From Actinomycetes bacterium (GTDB lineage: Bacteria > Actinomycetota > Actinomycetes > Actinomycetales > JAJYRW01), in NCBI GenBank assembly GCA_021793895.1, contig JAJYRW010000093.1, positions 1 to 6,166 on the forward strand: 6,166 nt of DNA, written 5' to 3'. Positions within the stretch are counted from its first letter, which is position 1; every line of letters begins with the position of its first letter. The notes beneath the pieces are model-generated. The model ran no database searches. It saw only the letters and a program-made list of their open reading frames with translations, and was not told the origin of the DNA. A program made the position numbers and the translations under genes. Shown here piece after piece: positions 5,168-6,166 of this stretch.

Positions 5168-6166
5168 ATGAACGCGGAGGAAACGCCGCCCACGCGGGTG
5201 GACCAGTCGGCTCCCACGCGCGCTCAAACCGCCGCGGCGCCCGCGACAGCGGGGTATTTGCAGCCGGGAAGTGTGCTGGGCGGCTATCAGTTACTAGAGG
5301 TCTTGGGCACCGGGGGGATGGGCCAGGTATTCCGCGCGGTAGACGCCGATGGGGTCGAAGTGGCCATGAAGGTGTTACACCCCCATCTTTCGCGTGATGA
5401 AGACGCGCGGGAGCGACTGCGCCGGGAAGTAAGCGCGCTGCATCGCGTTCGCGGCGATCGGGTAGCTCGGGTTTTAGACGCCGAGGCGGACGGGATGGAA
5501 GCCTTCATCGTCACCGAACTGCTCCACGGCCTCACCCTGGATCAGTCGGTGCGAGAAGAGGGCGTATTTGCTGGCGAGGAACTGGTGCAGCTGGCACAGG
5601 ACCTTTCCGAGGCGCTGCATGCAATTCACGGCGCCGATGTGGTGCATCGTGATCTGAAGCCTTCCAATGTAATGCTGACCGAAGATGGCGCAAAATTAAT
5701 TGATTTTGGAATTGCCCAGGTTGGCGATGAATCACGCATTACGCAAACCGGTCTGGTGGTGGGAACAGCCGGGTATTTAGCGCCCGAAGTTTTCTCCGGA
5801 TCACCACCCACAACTGAGGGCATTGACTGGTATGCCTGGGCGGCGGTTTTGCTCTACGCCGCAACCGGAAATCAGCCCTTTGGTACCGGCCCATTCCAGG
5901 CGGTTCTAGCCCGCATGGAGCGCCTCGAACCGGCGGTAGACGGCCTAGCGCCCGGGGTGGCCGCGGGCTTGCGCGCCGGTTTGCACCCCGACCCGGCCCG
6001 GCGGGCCCACCCCGGCCAGGTACTTCGCCAATTGCAGCACCCGGATGTCGTGCTGGATGAAATTTCACAAACCAAACCCATTACCCCGGCCCCGGCCGCT
6101 GCCCCGCCGATGGTTGCCGTCCCTTATCACCCCACTGAGATCCAGCCGGCGGAATTTGGGCGCGAG
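5168..6166 (+). CDS. Serine/threonine protein kinase (AfsK/PknB-like), C-terminus beyond the window
   Basis: The first 333 codons are present and the frame is still open at the window end. Residues 1-33 form a Thr/Ala/Pro-rich leader. The kinase domain spans about 40-290 and looks active: glycine loop GTGGMGQVF (47-55), ATP lysine K68 in VAMK, helix-C glutamate E87, catalytic loop HRDLKPSN (160-167, base D162), DFG (179-181) and a P+1/APE segment GTAGYLAPE (199-207). T193 and T195 before that segment are likely autophosphorylation sites, by analogy with actinobacterial kinases. YAATGNQPFGTG (230-241) recalls AfsK-type kinases. From about residue 300 the sequence becomes Pro/Ala-rich, the usual linker toward a membrane segment or sensor domain, which is not visible here. 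The ATG at 5168-5170 is preceded by AAGGTGG. The gene is divergent from otsA. Substrate and signal are unknown; a link to trehalose or sugar metabolism is only positional. Confidence 0.95.
   Translation, partial: MNAEETPPTRVDQSAPTRAQTAAAPATAGYLQPGSVLGGYQLLEVLGTGGMGQVFRAVDADGVEVAMKVLHPHLSRDEDARERLRREVSALHRVRGDRVARVLDAEADGMEAFIVTELLHGLTLDQSVREEGVFAGEELVQLAQDLSEALHAIHGADVVHRDLKPSNVMLTEDGAKLIDFGIAQVGDESRITQTGLVVGTAGYLAPEVFSGSPPTTEGIDWYAWAAVLLYAATGNQPFGTGPFQAVLARMERLEPAVDGLAPGVAAGLRAGLHPDPARRAHPGQVLRQLQHPDVVLDEISQTKPITPAPAAAPPMVAVPYHPTEIQPAEFGRE

Noticed and set aside
5739..6068. Minus-strand open frames opposite the kinase gene
   Set aside because: Antisense to an intact kinase domain, with low-complexity Arg/Pro/Ala translations typical of GC-rich shadows.

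Overview
The window looks like chromosomal DNA from a moderately GC-rich actinomycete. This is inferred from the base composition, the codon use, an actinobacterial DUF4032 protein, an orphan MsiK/UgpC-type sugar-import ATPase and a bacterial Ser/Thr kinase resembling AfsK. I cannot name a genus. I see no insertion sequence, phage gene, CRISPR array, tRNA or rRNA, and the window reads as ordinary core or near-core chromosome.

Layout. (1) Positions 3-158 (+) are the last 51 codons of an RlmB-type SpoU 2'-O-methyltransferase. (2) Positions 167-1414 (-) encode a 415-aa DUF4032 protein whose N-terminal half looks like a kinase fold; it converges on rlmB with an 8-bp gap. (3) Positions 1415-1540 are intergenic and hold a 63-nt inverted repeat with a perfect 13-bp outer stem. 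(4) Positions 1541-2623 (-) encode a complete sugar-importer ATPase of the MsiK/MsmK/UgpC type, with no permease or binding-protein gene nearby. (5) Positions 2624-2763 are intergenic, with a good Shine-Dalgarno sequence and several small dyads that could be operators. (6) Positions 2764-3576 (-) are otsB and 3576-5054 (-) are otsA. They overlap by one base in a TAATG junction, so they form a translationally coupled trehalose-synthesis operon. (7) Positions 5055-5167 are a divergent intergenic region. (8) Positions 5168-6166 (+) encode a Ser/Thr protein kinase cut off by the window end, with a complete kinase domain.

How the genes fit together. OtsA makes trehalose-6-phosphate from a nucleotide-glucose donor and glucose-6-phosphate, and OtsB dephosphorylates it to trehalose, a compatible solute and carbon store. 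The ATPase probably energises one or more carbohydrate importers encoded elsewhere. The four minus-strand genes (otsA, otsB, ATPase, DUF4032) lie in one direction with gaps of 140 and 126 nt after the otsAB pair, so they may be one loosely coupled unit or two to three transcription units. The common theme is carbohydrate uptake and trehalose metabolism. Two kinase-fold proteins, one canonical and one atypical, flank this block, and a regulatory link is plausible but unproven.

The most interesting leads are the uncharacterised kinase-like DUF4032 protein beside the sugar ATPase, the long inverted repeat between them, and the near-perfect 18-bp palindrome just upstream of the ATPase ribosome-binding site.
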